From Lachnospiraceae bacterium (GTDB taxonomy: Bacteria > Bacillota > Clostridia > Lachnospirales > Lachnospiraceae), in NCBI GenBank assembly GCA_030526195.1, contig JAUNDG010000012.1:1-64000 (forward strand): a stretch of 64,000 bases of DNA, written 5' to 3'. The position numbers and the translations under genes were made by a program. Below are positions 26,647 to 36,221 of this stretch, in pieces (the stretch's first letter is position 1; the number at the start of each line of letters is the position of its first letter). Below the pieces are notes generated by a model. That model was not told the DNA's origin and did not search any database. It saw only the letters and a list, made by a program, of their open reading frames with translations.

Positions 26647-27305
26647 CAATCTTCTCCTGTCAATCCCGGAATTTCGGAGGGATCCGCGATGAGGCGGACG
26701 GCTCCGTTCTCCATCAGTTCCTCTTTGGTTCGATACCCCCACAGAACACCGATGCCGGTCATGCCGGCGGCGCGGGCAGTCTGCATATCGGTACCGGTGT
26801 CTCCGAAATAAAGACATTCCGAGGGGGTGACACCCAGGGTGTCACAGATGGCCAGGGGCATATCCGGCCAGGGCTTCCGTTTTAAGGGATCCTTCTGGCC
26901 CATCACAACATCAAACACATCCTCGCCGAACATCTCACGGATCCCTTCCCGGGTGGCATTATCCGGTTTATTGGAACAGACTGCCAGCTTAAGGCCCTTG
27001 GCCTTGAGTGCCTTCAGAGCTTCCGGGATGCCCGCATAGGGGCGAACGCCGAGAGATGCATTTTCGTGAATGGTTTTTCGATGCATGGCAACAGCCTTCT
27101 CAAAATGAGAAGGCTCGGTGTCACCATTTTTTTCAAGGATACGTCTGACCAGGACATCGGCCCCCTCCCCGCAGTAATAGGCATATGCCTCTTCCGGCTC
27201 GGGGGGATAGCCCAGGAGCGCCAGTGCCGCATTCCCGGCAAAGGCGATGGATTCAAGTGTATAAAGCAGTGTGCCGTCAAGATCAAACACACAGGCTTTT
27301 TTCAT
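26643..27305 (-). CDS. HAD-IA phosphatase, phosphoglycolate-phosphatase-like
   Basis: 220 residues with the C1 helical cap. Motifs: VFDLDGTLLYT (nucleophile and acid Asp), CSNKPDNATR (motif II and substrate-side), DPLKRKPWPDMPL (motif III Lys) and GDTGTDMQTARAAG (motif IV). This is the Gph/PGP pattern, though substrate range in this group is broad. Starts 10 bases after glnS and overlaps the next HAD gene by 4 bases. Confidence 0.88.
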   Translation of the reverse strand: MKKACVFDLDGTLLYTLESIAFAGNAALALLGYPPEPEEAYAYYCGEGADVLVRRILEKNGDTEPSHFEKAVAMHRKTIHENASLGVRPYAGIPEALKALKAKGLKLAVCSNKPDNATREGIREMFGEDVFDVVMGQKDPLKRKPWPDMPLAICDTLGVTPSECLYFGDTGTDMQTARAAGMTGIGVLWGYRTKEELMENGAVRLIADPSEIPGLTGEDW

Positions 27306-27315
27306 GGGTCACCTC

Positions 27316-29025
27316 TTATTTCTGCGGGAGCTTGAAGGAGCTCTTCATGGACACGATACGGCCGAAGACCATCTTGCCCTCTTTGAAATATTTGGAGTCG
27401 ACACAATAGAAGCCGTTTCTGACGAACTGGAAGCTGTCACCGCTCTTAGCTTCTTTCAGGGCCGGTTCCATAACCGCTGTGTTGATGATGGTCATGGAAT
27501 TCGGGTTGATATTCATGGTGCCGTCTTCGTTGTAAACACCCTTTTCTTCATCGATCAGGTTCTCATACTGACGGACCTCGGCTCTGTAGGCAGAAGAAGC
27601 TTCCACCCAGTGGATGGTGCCCTTGACCTTACGGCCTGTGAAACCGGAGCCGGCCTTTGTTTCGGGATCGTAAGTGGCATGGACCACGGTCACATTGCCA
27701 TTTTCATCCTTTTCACAGCTGACAGCCTTCACGAAATAAGCGTGCATGAGACGCACTTCGTTGCCCGGATAGAGACGTTTGTATTTCGGGATTGGTTCTT
27801 CCATGAAGTCATCCCGTTCAATATAAAGCTCGCGGCCGAAGGGGATCTTGCGGGAACCCAGTTCCGGATTCTCCAGATTGTTTTCGGCATCGAGGTATTC
27901 GATCTCGCCTTCCGGATAGTTGTCGATAACGAGCTTGATGGGATCAAGCACAGCCATCATACGCGGACGCTTCATCTTCAGATCTTCGCGGATGCAGTAT
28001 TCCAGCTGCGCATAGTCAACGGAGCTGTTGGCCTTGCTGACACCGACGGTGTCCACGAAGAAACGCAGGGATTCCGGTGTGAAGCCTCTGCGGCGCAGGG
28101 CGGCGATGCTCACCAGACGCGGATCGTCCCAGCCGTCCACAACGCCTTCCTCGACCAGCTTCTTGATGTAACGCTTGCCGGTGACCACATTGGTCAGATA
28201 CAGCTTGGCAAACTCAACCTGACGGGGCGGATGCACCCAGTCGGTGTTATTAACAACCCAGTCATAAAGCGGTCTGTGATCCTCAAATTCCAGTGTACAG
28301 ATGGAATGTGTGATGCCTTCGATGGCATCCTCGATGGGATGAGCGAAGTCATACATCGGATAAATGCACCATTTATCACCGGTGTTGTGGTGTGTCATAT
28401 GGGCGATACGGTAAAGGATCGGGTCACGCATATTGATGTTGGGTGAAGCCATATCGATCTTGGCTCTCAGCACGTGAGTGCCGTCCTCGTACATACCGTT
28501 TTTCATATTTTCGAAGAGTTCCAGATTCTCTTCGACAGATCTGTCGCGATAGGGGCTGTTCTTGCCCGGTTCTGTCAGAGTGCCGCGGTATTCGCGGATC
28601 TCATCGGCATTCAGATCGCAGACATAAGCCAGGCCCTTCTTGATGAGGAGCACAGCTTTTTCATACATAGTATCAAAGTAATCGGAAGCAAAGAACAGAC
28701 GATCGTCAAATTTTGCTCCCAGCCATTCCACGTCCTTACGGATGGATTCCACAAACTCCGTCTTTTCCTTTGTCGGATTTGTATCATCGAAGCGCAGGTT
28801 AAAGGTGCCGTGGTATTTTTCGGCCAGACCGCTGTTTAAGATAATGGACTTGGCATGACCGATGTGCAGATAACCGTTGGGTTCCGGCGGGAAACGAGTG
28901 GCCACTGTGTCGTAACGGCCCTCTGCCAGATCCTTGTCGATCAGATTTTCAATGAAGTTTTTGGACTTTTCATTTTCATTTAAGGTGGTATCGGCTGCTG
29001 CCGTCACTGTCTCGTTATTGCTCAT
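27316..29025 (-). CDS. glnS: Glutamine--tRNA ligase
   Basis: Class I aminoacyl-tRNA synthetase charging tRNA-Gln directly. 569 residues: HIGH motif in [11 protein letters not shown], the [10 protein letters not shown] segment, the KMSKS-equivalent GVSKANS, and the two-barrel anticodon-binding C-terminal region. The start at 29025 has GGAGG 5 bases upstream; the frame stays open to 29112 but without a ribosome site. Presence of GlnRS in a Clostridium-like genome, where many lineages rely on GatCAB amidation, is consistent with Lachnospiraceae, which often have both. Confidence 0.95.
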   Translation of the reverse strand: MSNNETVTAAADTTLNENEKSKNFIENLIDKDLAEGRYDTVATRFPPEPNGYLHIGHAKSIILNSGLAEKYHGTFNLRFDDTNPTKEKTEFVESIRKDVEWLGAKFDDRLFFASDYFDTMYEKAVLLIKKGLAYVCDLNADEIREYRGTLTEPGKNSPYRDRSVEENLELFENMKNGMYEDGTHVLRAKIDMASPNINMRDPILYRIAHMTHHNTGDKWCIYPMYDFAHPIEDAIEGITHSICTLEFEDHRPLYDWVVNNTDWVHPPRQVEFAKLYLTNVVTGKRYIKKLVEEGVVDGWDDPRLVSIAALRRRGFTPESLRFFVDTVGVSKANSSVDYAQLEYCIREDLKMKRPRMMAVLDPIKLVIDNYPEGEIEYLDAENNLENPELGSRKIPFGRELYIERDDFMEEPIPKYKRLYPGNEVRLMHAYFVKAVSCEKDENGNVTVVHATYDPETKAGSGFTGRKVKGTIHWVEASSAYRAEVRQYENLIDEEKGVYNEDGTMNINPNSMTIINTAVMEPALKEAKSGDSFQFVRNGFYCVDSKYFKEGKMVFGRIVSMKSSFKLPQK

Positions 29026-29164
29026 AAAAGCCTCCGTTTCATTCATATACAGGCTGATTCTACCACATAATGCTGGAATTTCAAATAGATATATGATAGC
29101 ATAAGAAGGCATGTGAATGCATGTCTATGTCAGTAATACCATCAATACCAAACGGAGGTACTCC

Positions 29165-30016
29165 ATGAACGCAGTTCTTGACATGCTCAAGGCGCTGCCG
29201 GCTTATCTTTCCGGTGCGTTTAAAGAGCATCTTATCATTTTGATCATCGGCCTTGTGATCTTCCTGGTCGCTTTGATCTTCACCAATGCACTGGCGCGCT
29301 TCTGCCGTTATGTCTTTGTCATCGGTTCCATCATCCTCGGGGTGTACGGCTTCCTGACGAAGAAGACGCAGCTGGTTTTCACCATCATCGTCTTCCTGAT
29401 CCTGATGATCGTGATCCGTGTCATCATGTACACCATCCGCACCATCCGCCAGAATCGCATCAACCGCCGCATCGAGGAACGGGCTCTGGCCAAGGCTGCC
29501 GCCCGCCGCGGTTCCTGGAAGAATCGTCAGGGCTACAGTGGTGAAGCCAAACCCATCGAAAGCGATTATGTGCCGGGCAAGATGAATGCCCAGGAAATCA
29601 ACGATGTCATCAAAAATGACATGTCCGATACCGTCCATGCAGCTAAAGCCAAGCAGGCCACAGCCAAGCTTCCCACTCCGGAAGAGCTTGAAAATGCCCG
29701 TGCCATCTTAGCCGCCGCCGATAAGGCCAAAGCGAAAGCCGCTGCTGCCCCGGCTCCGAAAGCTGCTCCGGCTGCCGAAAATGGTGCTCCGGCAAAGGCC
29801 GCTGCCCCGGTTGCCGAAACAGCCGCACCGGCCACAAAGAAACCGGCCCCGGCTGACATCAACATTGACAACGATCCGAATCCGGGTCGCGTGGCCTCCG
29901 ATCCCAATGCCACCAAGAAGGAAAAGCTCACCGAGCTGATCCACAAGACACTGGGTTCCGATTACGACGATGACGACTTCTTCGATGATCATAACAATGA
30001 TCACGATGAGATCTGA
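29165..30016 (+). CDS. Membrane protein with Ala/Pro-rich linker and acidic tail
   Basis: 283 residues. The first about 105 hold three hydrophobic segments (about 20-45, 52-70, 74-93, the last IIVFLILMIVIRVIMY), followed by a basic stretch (RIRQNRINRRIEER). Residues about 170-240 are a low-complexity Ala/Lys/Pro linker, and the end is a run of Asp (SDYDDDDFFDDH). The tail is predicted to be cytoplasmic and disordered. No family recognised. The ATG at 29165 has GGAGG 6 bases upstream. Divergent from glnS, single gene with a strong terminator. Confidence 0.7.
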   Translation: MNAVLDMLKALPAYLSGAFKEHLIILIIGLVIFLVALIFTNALARFCRYVFVIGSIILGVYGFLTKKTQLVFTIIVFLILMIVIRVIMYTIRTIRQNRINRRIEERALAKAAARRGSWKNRQGYSGEAKPIESDYVPGKMNAQEINDVIKNDMSDTVHAAKAKQATAKLPTPEELENARAILAAADKAKAKAAAAPAPKAAPAAENGAPAKAAAPVAETAAPATKKPAPADINIDNDPNPGRVASDPNATKKEKLTELIHKTLGSDYDDDDFFDDHNNDHDEI

Positions 30017-30036
30017 TAACCATTCAAAATGAGCAT

Positions 30037-30073
30037 AAAAAATCCGCTGCACTTTTGTGCGGCGGATTTTTTT
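30037..30073. terminator. Bidirectional terminator
   Basis: AAATCCGCTGCAC and GTGCGGCGGATTT form a stem with a TTTT loop (one G-T pair), A run before and T run after; shared by the converging genes at 29165-30016 and 30075-31166. Confidence 0.9.
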
Positions 30074-30074
30074 A

Positions 30075-31166
30075 TTACAGAAGTTTGAGGCCCTTAGCCA
30101 CTGTGACGATGAAGTCCTGAACATTGGTGACGATGCCCTTGGCGGACAATGACCCTCTGTCGCTGAGCTTATTGACGGTGAACTCGGAAATGTCTACGCA
30201 ATAGAAATAGACCTGACGCACGGTCCCATCCGGCATCACCCGGAAGGAGGGTGTCATATTGCCGGTGGCAATGGTGTGCAGCATGGTGGCCATACAGATA
30301 ACGGTTGTGGCCCCGCGGATCTGATCACGCATCGCGTTCTGGGCTTCATAAACATCACCATAGACCGGCGGCAGCGGCCCGTCATCACGGATGGAACCGC
30401 CCAGAACATAGGGGATGTTATACTTTTCAAGATTGTAAATGATGCCGTTGTCGATGTTTTCTTTGCGGATAAACTCGGCAATGCTGCCATGATATTTCAC
30501 CTGGTTAATGGTATCCAGATGATTGTAGTGGCCGTTGGGCTGGCTCTTCTGTGTGTAGATATCCTGGCCCAGGGCTGTCTTCAGATAAGCCGCCTCAAGG
30601 TCATGAGTGGCCAGGGCATTGCCGGCCAGAACAGCGTCCACATATCCGGCTTCCACCAGCTTGGAGAAGGCATTACGGGCATCTGAGTCAAAAGCAAAGG
30701 CCGGACCCATAACCCAGACGATCTTGCCGTGATCTTTATCATGTTTCAGAATGTCATACAGTTCATCATAATCGATGGAGAAGGCCGTCTCACGGGAACG
30801 GCTCTGACGGAAAGCAAACACATCCTTGTCTTCACGTTCTTCACGGAAGCCGTTCGGATACATATAGATGCCTTCCTCTGCATTTTCGGTACGACCGCAG
30901 ACAACCAGATCACCCTTCTTCAGGAGACGGAATTCAACAACGGAAATCTTCCCATCCTTATAAACCGGCACGCAGTCCATGCGGCTCTCTTCTGCCAGCA
31001 GCCATTTCCCATCGATCTTGAAATACTCGGGGAAAATGCTCATGGCATGATAGGTGAGCGGAGCCACACCGTCTGCCGGTGCTTTCTCAAGAACAGCATT
31101 CGGTGCCTTGACAAACTGCTCGGCTGTAAAATCAGGTTCAATGTATTTTCTTAATGTAAGACTCAT
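30075..31166 (-). CDS. Archaeal-type ornithine cyclodeaminase / LOR-SDH domain protein (TIGR00300-like)
   Basis: 363 residues. It matches the family first described in archaea and as the C-terminal half of cyanobacterial AgrE/ArgZ-type enzymes, in which ornithine is converted to proline with NAD. The family's features visible here are the C-terminal NAD-binding part with VLAGNALATHDLEAA, TQKSQPNGHYNHLDTINQ, VLGGSIRDDGPLPPV and ATMLHTIATGNM. It is unrelated in sequence to the usual Mu-crystallin-type ornithine cyclodeaminase. GGGAGG precedes the ATG. The family assignment is from motif memory; the substrate should be treated as likely rather than known. Confidence 0.75.
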   Translation of the reverse strand: MSLTLRKYIEPDFTAEQFVKAPNAVLEKAPADGVAPLTYHAMSIFPEYFKIDGKWLLAEESRMDCVPVYKDGKISVVEFRLLKKGDLVVCGRTENAEEGIYMYPNGFREEREDKDVFAFRQSRSRETAFSIDYDELYDILKHDKDHGKIVWVMGPAFAFDSDARNAFSKLVEAGYVDAVLAGNALATHDLEAAYLKTALGQDIYTQKSQPNGHYNHLDTINQVKYHGSIAEFIRKENIDNGIIYNLEKYNIPYVLGGSIRDDGPLPPVYGDVYEAQNAMRDQIRGATTVICMATMLHTIATGNMTPSFRVMPDGTVRQVYFYCVDISEFTVNKLSDRGSLSAKGIVTNVQDFIVTVAKGLKLL

Positions 31167-31343
31167 GGTCCCTCCCGTTCGGCCGCGGTATCAACACATG
31201 CCGATTTCTTTTTTATACCAGAGGGCATTAACGATGCCCCTGTCAGAACTGGCTGTCGCACACTCAGCTTATTGAAAGACAGAATGCCTGACGGTGATGG
31301 TTCTCATCTCTTCGCCACGACCGTATGGCGACAGCACGTTTTG

Positions 31344-31372
31344 ATTATAATATAGATGGTCATCCCCGTAAA
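31344..31372 (-). promoter_or_regulatory. Promoter of the ornithine-cyclodeaminase-like gene
   Basis: Minus strand TTTACG (31367-31372), 17 bases, TATAAT (31344-31349). The leader to the start at 31166 is about 170 bases. In it GCTGTCGC near the 5' end can pair with GCGACAGC further on, and GGGCAT-N5-ATGCCC forms a second hairpin, so a structured leader is possible. Confidence 0.55.
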
Positions 31373-31443
31373 GAAGACGGGCCGGATTGCCGATGCCGAT
31401 TCCCATAGAGCATGCGAGTCAGATCAACAAATCCACACACCTC

Positions 31444-32364
31444 TTACAGGAGCACCACTTCCTTAAACAGACCGTTGCTCAGAACGTAATCCACTTTCTT
31501 GATGCACATATGACCCGCCATCCGGCCCTTCCGTCTCATGGCCAGGATAGCCTCACCGTAACGCATGGGCTTGTCCATTTTCACATTTTCAAAACGGGCA
31601 TTGCCGGTACCGATGAGGGCCAGTGTGGTCTTCGGGCACATGATGACCATGGTCTTTTCATCGGAAAGGTCACGCATCCGCAGCGCCATTTTCTTAGTGA
31701 AAATGCGGACCATCTCAGCCGCCAGTTCCGGGCCGAGGATGTTGACGCCGCCCACGGAATCGGAATAGTTGATGATGTTGACACCGGCTGCCTTGGCCGC
31801 CTCCATGATGGCGATGATATCATTCCCCAGCTTCTCGAGCACCTGAGCCATCACCTCCGGGCTTTTCCGGATACCCTTGAAGAGCTTCGGTGTTTTCATC
31901 AGGAAGCTAAGAATAGTGATGGGACCGGCGATCTCGATCATCACCGGCACATCCATCGCAGACAGCTTCCGGGCGGCCCCCAGGATAGCCTGCAGACGCG
32001 GATGATCAAGATTTGCGGCCGGCATATCAAGAAGTTCTTCCACCTTGTTATATTTATAATCATTGATCATGGGACCGGCTTCGGAATCATCAATGCGCAC
32101 GTCGGCACCCAGCGTTTCCGCCTCCAGACAGCGACCCAGGGTAATCTCAGCAAAAGGCGCCCCGTCCTTCTCCTTCTGAGCCAGCACCATTTTTACAATG
32201 GCATCACTGTCATAATAGGTTTCCGGAAATGACAGGCCCAGTTCCTTGCCCACTGACACGGTGAGGCCGGCGGTGTTGTCATAGCCGCAGGGATAATCCT
32301 TAATGACGCGGCCCATGTTGCCTTCAGAAGTGTTGGCGGCTGATGTATTCACGGTATTGTCCAT
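31444..32364 (-). CDS. URO-D-fold protein (uroporphyrinogen decarboxylase / MtaA-type methyltransferase family)
   Basis: 306 residues. The sequence has the URO-D barrel pattern: FAEITLGRCLEAETLGADV, PVMIEIAGPITILSFLM, INYSDSVGGVNILGPELA and a final GRMAGHMCIKK. No other heme genes are nearby, and the Arg-rich porphyrin-binding start of true HemE is absent. A corrinoid-methyltransferase role like MtaA/MtbA is therefore more likely; His-x-Cys near the C-terminus and an earlier Cys (MCPKT) could be the zinc site. No corrinoid-protein gene is visible beside it. ATG at 32364 has AGAGGAC upstream. Confidence 0.75.
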   Translation of the reverse strand: MDNTVNTSAANTSEGNMGRVIKDYPCGYDNTAGLTVSVGKELGLSFPETYYDSDAIVKMVLAQKEKDGAPFAEITLGRCLEAETLGADVRIDDSEAGPMINDYKYNKVEELLDMPAANLDHPRLQAILGAARKLSAMDVPVMIEIAGPITILSFLMKTPKLFKGIRKSPEVMAQVLEKLGNDIIAIMEAAKAAGVNIINYSDSVGGVNILGPELAAEMVRIFTKKMALRMRDLSDEKTMVIMCPKTTLALIGTGNARFENVKMDKPMRYGEAILAMRRKGRMAGHMCIKKVDYVLSNGLFKEVVLL

Positions 32365-32476
32365 AATCTGTCCTCTTTCATTCTTTTTTTCACGAACCAT
32401 CCGATGATCCGCGGACACATCCGACCGGGTCGGAAAATGCTCTATCTTGTCTATTATAGCCTGTTTTTGGCCATGA

Positions 32477-32510
32477 GAAAAGCACGCCCTTGGCAGAGCG
32501 TGCTTTTCTT
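32477..32510. terminator. Bidirectional terminator after the kinase gene
   Basis: AAAAGCACGC and GCGTGCTTTT pair around CCTTGGCAGA; read leftward it closes the adhE-kinase unit. Confidence 0.85.
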
Positions 32511-32550
32511 TATGATGACAAAAAGGGATACAAACTTTGAATATGTCTGA

Positions 32551-33306
32551 TTACATGTATTCAGCAACGGCGATCCATTCGCGCAGAAGTTTTTCGTCTT
32601 CCGGCTTCACGCGGCCCAGCTTGTAGGCAGCGATGATGGGCATCCATTTCTGAATGTACTGCTTCGGCAGGTCAGCCTTCAGGCAGTAGCTGTCAAGATA
32701 ATACTCGGCATAGTCCTTGTTGGTCAGGCAGAAATGCAGATATGTCAGAGCGGCATCAGCGCCGGCATTGCCCTGTGTGGCATGTGACCAGTCAATGACC
32801 TTGTAGCCATTTTCCTGAATGATGACGTTGGAGGGAATCAGATCGCCGTGGCACATCTTTGTGTGACGACGCATACCACGCAGTCTCTGCTGCAGCTCGT
32901 AGCGTGTGCTCGGATCGATTTCCTCTTTCAGCTCGTTGACCTTTTCAGCCATCTTGTCGATGGTGTTGCGCAGTCTCGGGGCTGAGAATTTGTTAACTTC
33001 CAGCTGGATGTCGATAAGCTGATCCAGGTATTTCTTGTAGTTCTTCGGATCTTCTTCCATGATCTGGGCCAGTGTCTTGCCCTCTGAATGGGACATCACA
33101 AGACCCCAACCGCCTTCAAAGCATTCAACGCTCTTCAGAGTCGGTACCGGCAGACCGGCATCTTCAGCTGCGGCATGGATGTGAGCCTCGTTAAAGACGG
33201 CTGATTTCGGATGAGACGGATCGAATACTTTGATGACATCATCACCTGAACGGTAAATGGTTTTCTTGTCGCCTTTGTTGATGATCTGTAAATCTTTCAG
33301 CATCAT
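32551..33306 (-). CDS. APH/choline-kinase-like phosphotransferase
   Basis: 251 residues with a kinase-like fold. Nucleotide lobe: KTIYRSGDDVIKVF with the Lys, and a Glu helix (NEAHIHAAAEDAGLPVP). Catalytic loop: MCHGDLIPSNVII (Brenner motif H-G-D-x-x-x-x-N). Metal-binding Asp in KVIDWSHATQGNAGAD. This is the APH/ChoK pattern; the substrate is not aminoglycoside-specific by sequence. Its ATG overlaps the adhE stop (ATGATG), so expression is coupled to adhE, which is unusual and suggests a link to fermentation or alcohol/aldehyde metabolism. Confidence 0.85.
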   Translation of the reverse strand: MMLKDLQIINKGDKKTIYRSGDDVIKVFDPSHPKSAVFNEAHIHAAAEDAGLPVPTLKSVECFEGGWGLVMSHSEGKTLAQIMEEDPKNYKKYLDQLIDIQLEVNKFSAPRLRNTIDKMAEKVNELKEEIDPSTRYELQQRLRGMRRHTKMCHGDLIPSNVIIQENGYKVIDWSHATQGNAGADAALTYLHFCLTNKDYAEYYLDSYCLKADLPKQYIQKWMPIIAAYKLGRVKPEDEKLLREWIAVAEYM

Positions 33307-35933
33307 AATGAATATTCCTTTCCGTAGTAAGCCATCAGATAGAGTTTCTTGATTTCTTCAAGGAGCGGGTAACGCGGGTTGGCACCGGTACACTGATCGT
33401 TGAAGGCCTGTTCGACCATGTCGTCCAGTGTTTCAAGGAAGTAAGCTTCATCTACGCCGTAGGCCTGGATGCTTTCCTTGATGCCGATAGCTTTCTTCAG
33501 CTCTTCGACACGAGCGATGAGCATTTCAAAGGTTTCATGATCGTTCTTGCCGACAATGCCGCTGAAGCGGGCGATATCGCAGTAACGTTCCAGAGTGTGC
33601 GGATATTTGTACTGCGGGAAGGTACCCATCTTTGACGGAACCGGATCGGCGTTGTAGCGCATAACGTATGTCAGCAGCAGGGCGTTGGCCACACCGTGGG
33701 GCAGGTGATGGAAGGCACCCAGTTTGTGAGCCATGGAGTGGTTCACACCCAGGAAGGCGTTGGCGAAAGCCATACCGGCCATACAGGAGGCCATAGCCAT
33801 TTTATCACGGGCTTCCACATTTGTGCCATCTTCATAAGCCTTCGGCAGGTTTTCAAAGACAAGCTTTGTAGCCTTCAGAGCCAGAGAATCTGTGAACTCT
33901 GAAGCCATGATGGAAACATAAGCTTCCAGAGCGTGTGTCATGACGTCGATACCGGAGGCAGATGTCAGACCCTTCGGCTGTGTCATCATGTTGTCGGTAT
34001 CCACGATGGCCATATCCGGCAGCAGCTCATAGTCAGCCAGCGGATACTTTGTACCGGTCTTTTCATCTGTGATGATGGCGAACGGTGTAACCTCAGAACC
34101 TGTACCTGAGGAAGTCGGGATAGCTACGAAGTAAGCCTTTTCACCCATTTTCGGGAATGTGTAGATACGCTTACGGATATCCATGAAGTCCATGGCCATG
34201 TCTTCGAAATCCAGTTCCGGATGTTCGTACATAACCCACATGATCTTAGCAGCGTCCATAGCAGAACCGCCGCCCAGAGCGATGATGCAGTCCGGAGCGA
34301 AGGCTGTCATCTGCTTGGTGCCTTCGATGGCACAACCCAGTGTCGGGTCCGGAGCAACATCTGAGAAGCAGGTATGACGGATACCCATTTCATTTAACTT
34401 ATCTTCGATCGGTTTCACATAGCCGTTCTGATACAGGAAGCTGTCTGTGACGATGAAGCATTTTTTCTTGTGCATGACTGTGCCCAGCTCATCAAGAGCT
34501 ACCGGCATGCAGCCTTTCTTGAAGTAAATCTTTTCCGGAGTACGGAACCAGAGCATGTTTTCTCTCCTCTCAGCAACGGTCTTGATGTTCAGAAGGTCCA
34601 TGACCCCGACGTTGTGGGAAATGGAGTTGCCGCCCCAGGAGCCGCAGCCCAGTGTCAGTGACGGATCAAGTTTGAAGTTGTAGATATCACCGATACCACC
34701 CTGTGAAGACGGTGTGTTGATCAGGATACGGCATGTCTTCATAGCAGCGGCATGAGCAGCGATCTTTTCTTCTTCACGCGGATCGATGTAAAGAGAAGCG
34801 CTGTGGCCGTAACCGCCGTCGGCGATCAGCTGAGCGGCTTTTTCGATAGCTTCGTCGAAGGTCTTGGCCTTGTACATAGCCAGAACCGGAGACAGCTTTT
34901 CGTGAGCGAACTCTTCGGAAATGTCAACGGATTCAACTTCGCCGATGAGGATCTTTGTATCAGCCGGAACAGTGACACCGGCCAGCTCGGCGATGGTAGC
35001 GGCCTTCTGACCAACGATCTTGGCATTCAGAGCGCCATTGATGATGATGGTCTTTCTGACTTTTTCGATTTCAGCCTTCTTGAGGAAGTAGCAGCCGCGG
35101 GCCTTGAATTCGGCCTTAACGGCATCGTAGATGTCGCTCATAACGGTGACAGACTGTTCGGAAGCACAGATCATACCGTTATCGAAGGTCTTGGAATGGA
35201 TGATGGAGTTGACAGCTGTGATGATATCGGCAGAGCTGTCGATGATGGCCGGAACGTTACCGGCGCCAACGCCCAGAGCCGGCTTACCTGAAGAGTAAGC
35301 AGCGTGGACCATACCCGGGCCGCCTGTGGCCAGGATGCAGTCGGCATCCTTCATAACGTTGTTTGTCAGTTCAAGGCTCGGTACGTCGATCCAGCCGATG
35401 ATGTTTTCCGGGGCACCGGCCTTCACAGCGGCTTCGTATACGAGACGAGCAGCTTCAACGGTACACTTCTTTGCACGGGGATGCGGGCTGAAGATGATAG
35501 CGTTACGTGTCTTCAGAGCGATCAGGGCTTTGAAAATGGCTGTTGAAGTCGGGTTTGTTGTCGGGATAACAGCGGCGATGAGGCCCAGCGGTTCAGCAAC
35601 TTTGCGGATACCGTAAGTTCTGTCCTCTTCTACCACACCACAGGTTTTGGTGCTGCGGTATTTGTTGTAGATGTACTCAGATGCGTAGTGGTTCTTGATG
35701 ACCTTGTCTTCGATGATACCCATGCCTGTTTCGGCAACAGCCATCTTGGCCAGCGGGATACGGGCCTTGTTGGCAGCCATAGCGGCAGCGCGGAAAATAG
35801 CATCAACCTGCTCCTGTGTGAACTGAGCATAGGCCTTCTGAGCTTCTCTCATGAGAGCCATCTTCTCGCTGAGTGCTTCCGGTGTATCGATCAGTGTGAC
35901 ATTGTTGTTTGCAATGTTTTCCATGGTGTCCAT
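33303..35933 (-). CDS. adhE: Bifunctional aldehyde-alcohol dehydrogenase AdhE
   Basis: Reduces acetyl-CoA to acetaldehyde and then ethanol, regenerating two NAD. 876 residues: N-terminal CoA-acylating aldehyde dehydrogenase (about 1-440) with the catalytic Cys in FDNGMICASEQSV and TGGPGMVHAAYSSGKPA, then an iron-type alcohol dehydrogenase (about 455-876) with GGGSAMDAAKIMW and iron ligands in the SASGIDVMTHALEAY and GVNHSMAHKLGAFHHLPHGVANA regions. It forms spirosome filaments in other bacteria. GGAGG lies upstream of the ATG. Promoter at 36015-36042 carries a Rex-like site, so control by the NADH/NAD ratio is expected. Confidence 0.97.
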   Translation of the reverse strand: MDTMENIANNNVTLIDTPEALSEKMALMREAQKAYAQFTQEQVDAIFRAAAMAANKARIPLAKMAVAETGMGIIEDKVIKNHYASEYIYNKYRSTKTCGVVEEDRTYGIRKVAEPLGLIAAVIPTTNPTSTAIFKALIALKTRNAIIFSPHPRAKKCTVEAARLVYEAAVKAGAPENIIGWIDVPSLELTNNVMKDADCILATGGPGMVHAAYSSGKPALGVGAGNVPAIIDSSADIITAVNSIIHSKTFDNGMICASEQSVTVMSDIYDAVKAEFKARGCYFLKKAEIEKVRKTIIINGALNAKIVGQKAATIAELAGVTVPADTKILIGEVESVDISEEFAHEKLSPVLAMYKAKTFDEAIEKAAQLIADGGYGHSASLYIDPREEEKIAAHAAAMKTCRILINTPSSQGGIGDIYNFKLDPSLTLGCGSWGGNSISHNVGVMDLLNIKTVAERRENMLWFRTPEKIYFKKGCMPVALDELGTVMHKKKCFIVTDSFLYQNGYVKPIEDKLNEMGIRHTCFSDVAPDPTLGCAIEGTKQMTAFAPDCIIALGGGSAMDAAKIMWVMYEHPELDFEDMAMDFMDIRKRIYTFPKMGEKAYFVAIPTSSGTGSEVTPFAIITDEKTGTKYPLADYELLPDMAIVDTDNMMTQPKGLTSASGIDVMTHALEAYVSIMASEFTDSLALKATKLVFENLPKAYEDGTNVEARDKMAMASCMAGMAFANAFLGVNHSMAHKLGAFHHLPHGVANALLLTYVMRYNADPVPSKMGTFPQYKYPHTLERYCDIARFSGIVGKNDHETFEMLIARVEELKKAIGIKESIQAYGVDEAYFLETLDDMVEQAFNDQCTGANPRYPLLEEIKKLYLMAYYGKEYSL

Positions 35934-36014
35934 GTCTCCTCCGTTGTGAACATCTTGATAACAGGTACCGTGTTGCTTGTATCTTACCTGATTTGTTACT
36001 GCTTGATAAGCCCC

Positions 36015-36042
36015 ATTATAGCCTTCGTTAATCTTTTGTCAA
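36015..36042 (-). promoter_or_regulatory. adhE promoter with Rex-like operator
   Basis: Minus strand TTGACA (36037-36042), 16 bases, TATAAT (36015-36020). The spacer and -35 hold TCGTTAA-N4-TTGTCAA (36025-36042 on the plus strand), 11 of 14 positions matching the clostridial Rex consensus TTGTTAA-N4-TTAACAA. Rex is the usual NADH-sensing repressor of adhE. The promoter is seen directly; Rex binding is inferred. Confidence 0.6.
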
Positions 36043-36221
36043 TGGGTTTTGTTATTTTTTTATCATTCTTTTATTGTTTTGTGTTCGAGACCTGCCCAAT
36101 CTTGCACCATAGACTTTCGATACGTTATAGTCATTCCATTTTTCAGATTCAGGTTCAGGTAGTATACTTATTACAATAAATACTTCTTCTCCTGAATATT
36201 TGGAAGAAAAAGGACAAACAT

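Noticed and set aside
31167..31343. Possible T-box leader before the ornithine-cyclodeaminase-like gene, because of an ACCGCGG motif
   Set aside because: The full T-box sequence (GGTGGNACCGCG) is not present and no terminator with a T run lies between it and the start codon.
33306..35933. Long plus-strand open frames opposite adhE, ilvB, ilvD and glnS
   Set aside because: They mirror real genes with strong motifs on the minus strand and have no ribosome sites or domain patterns.
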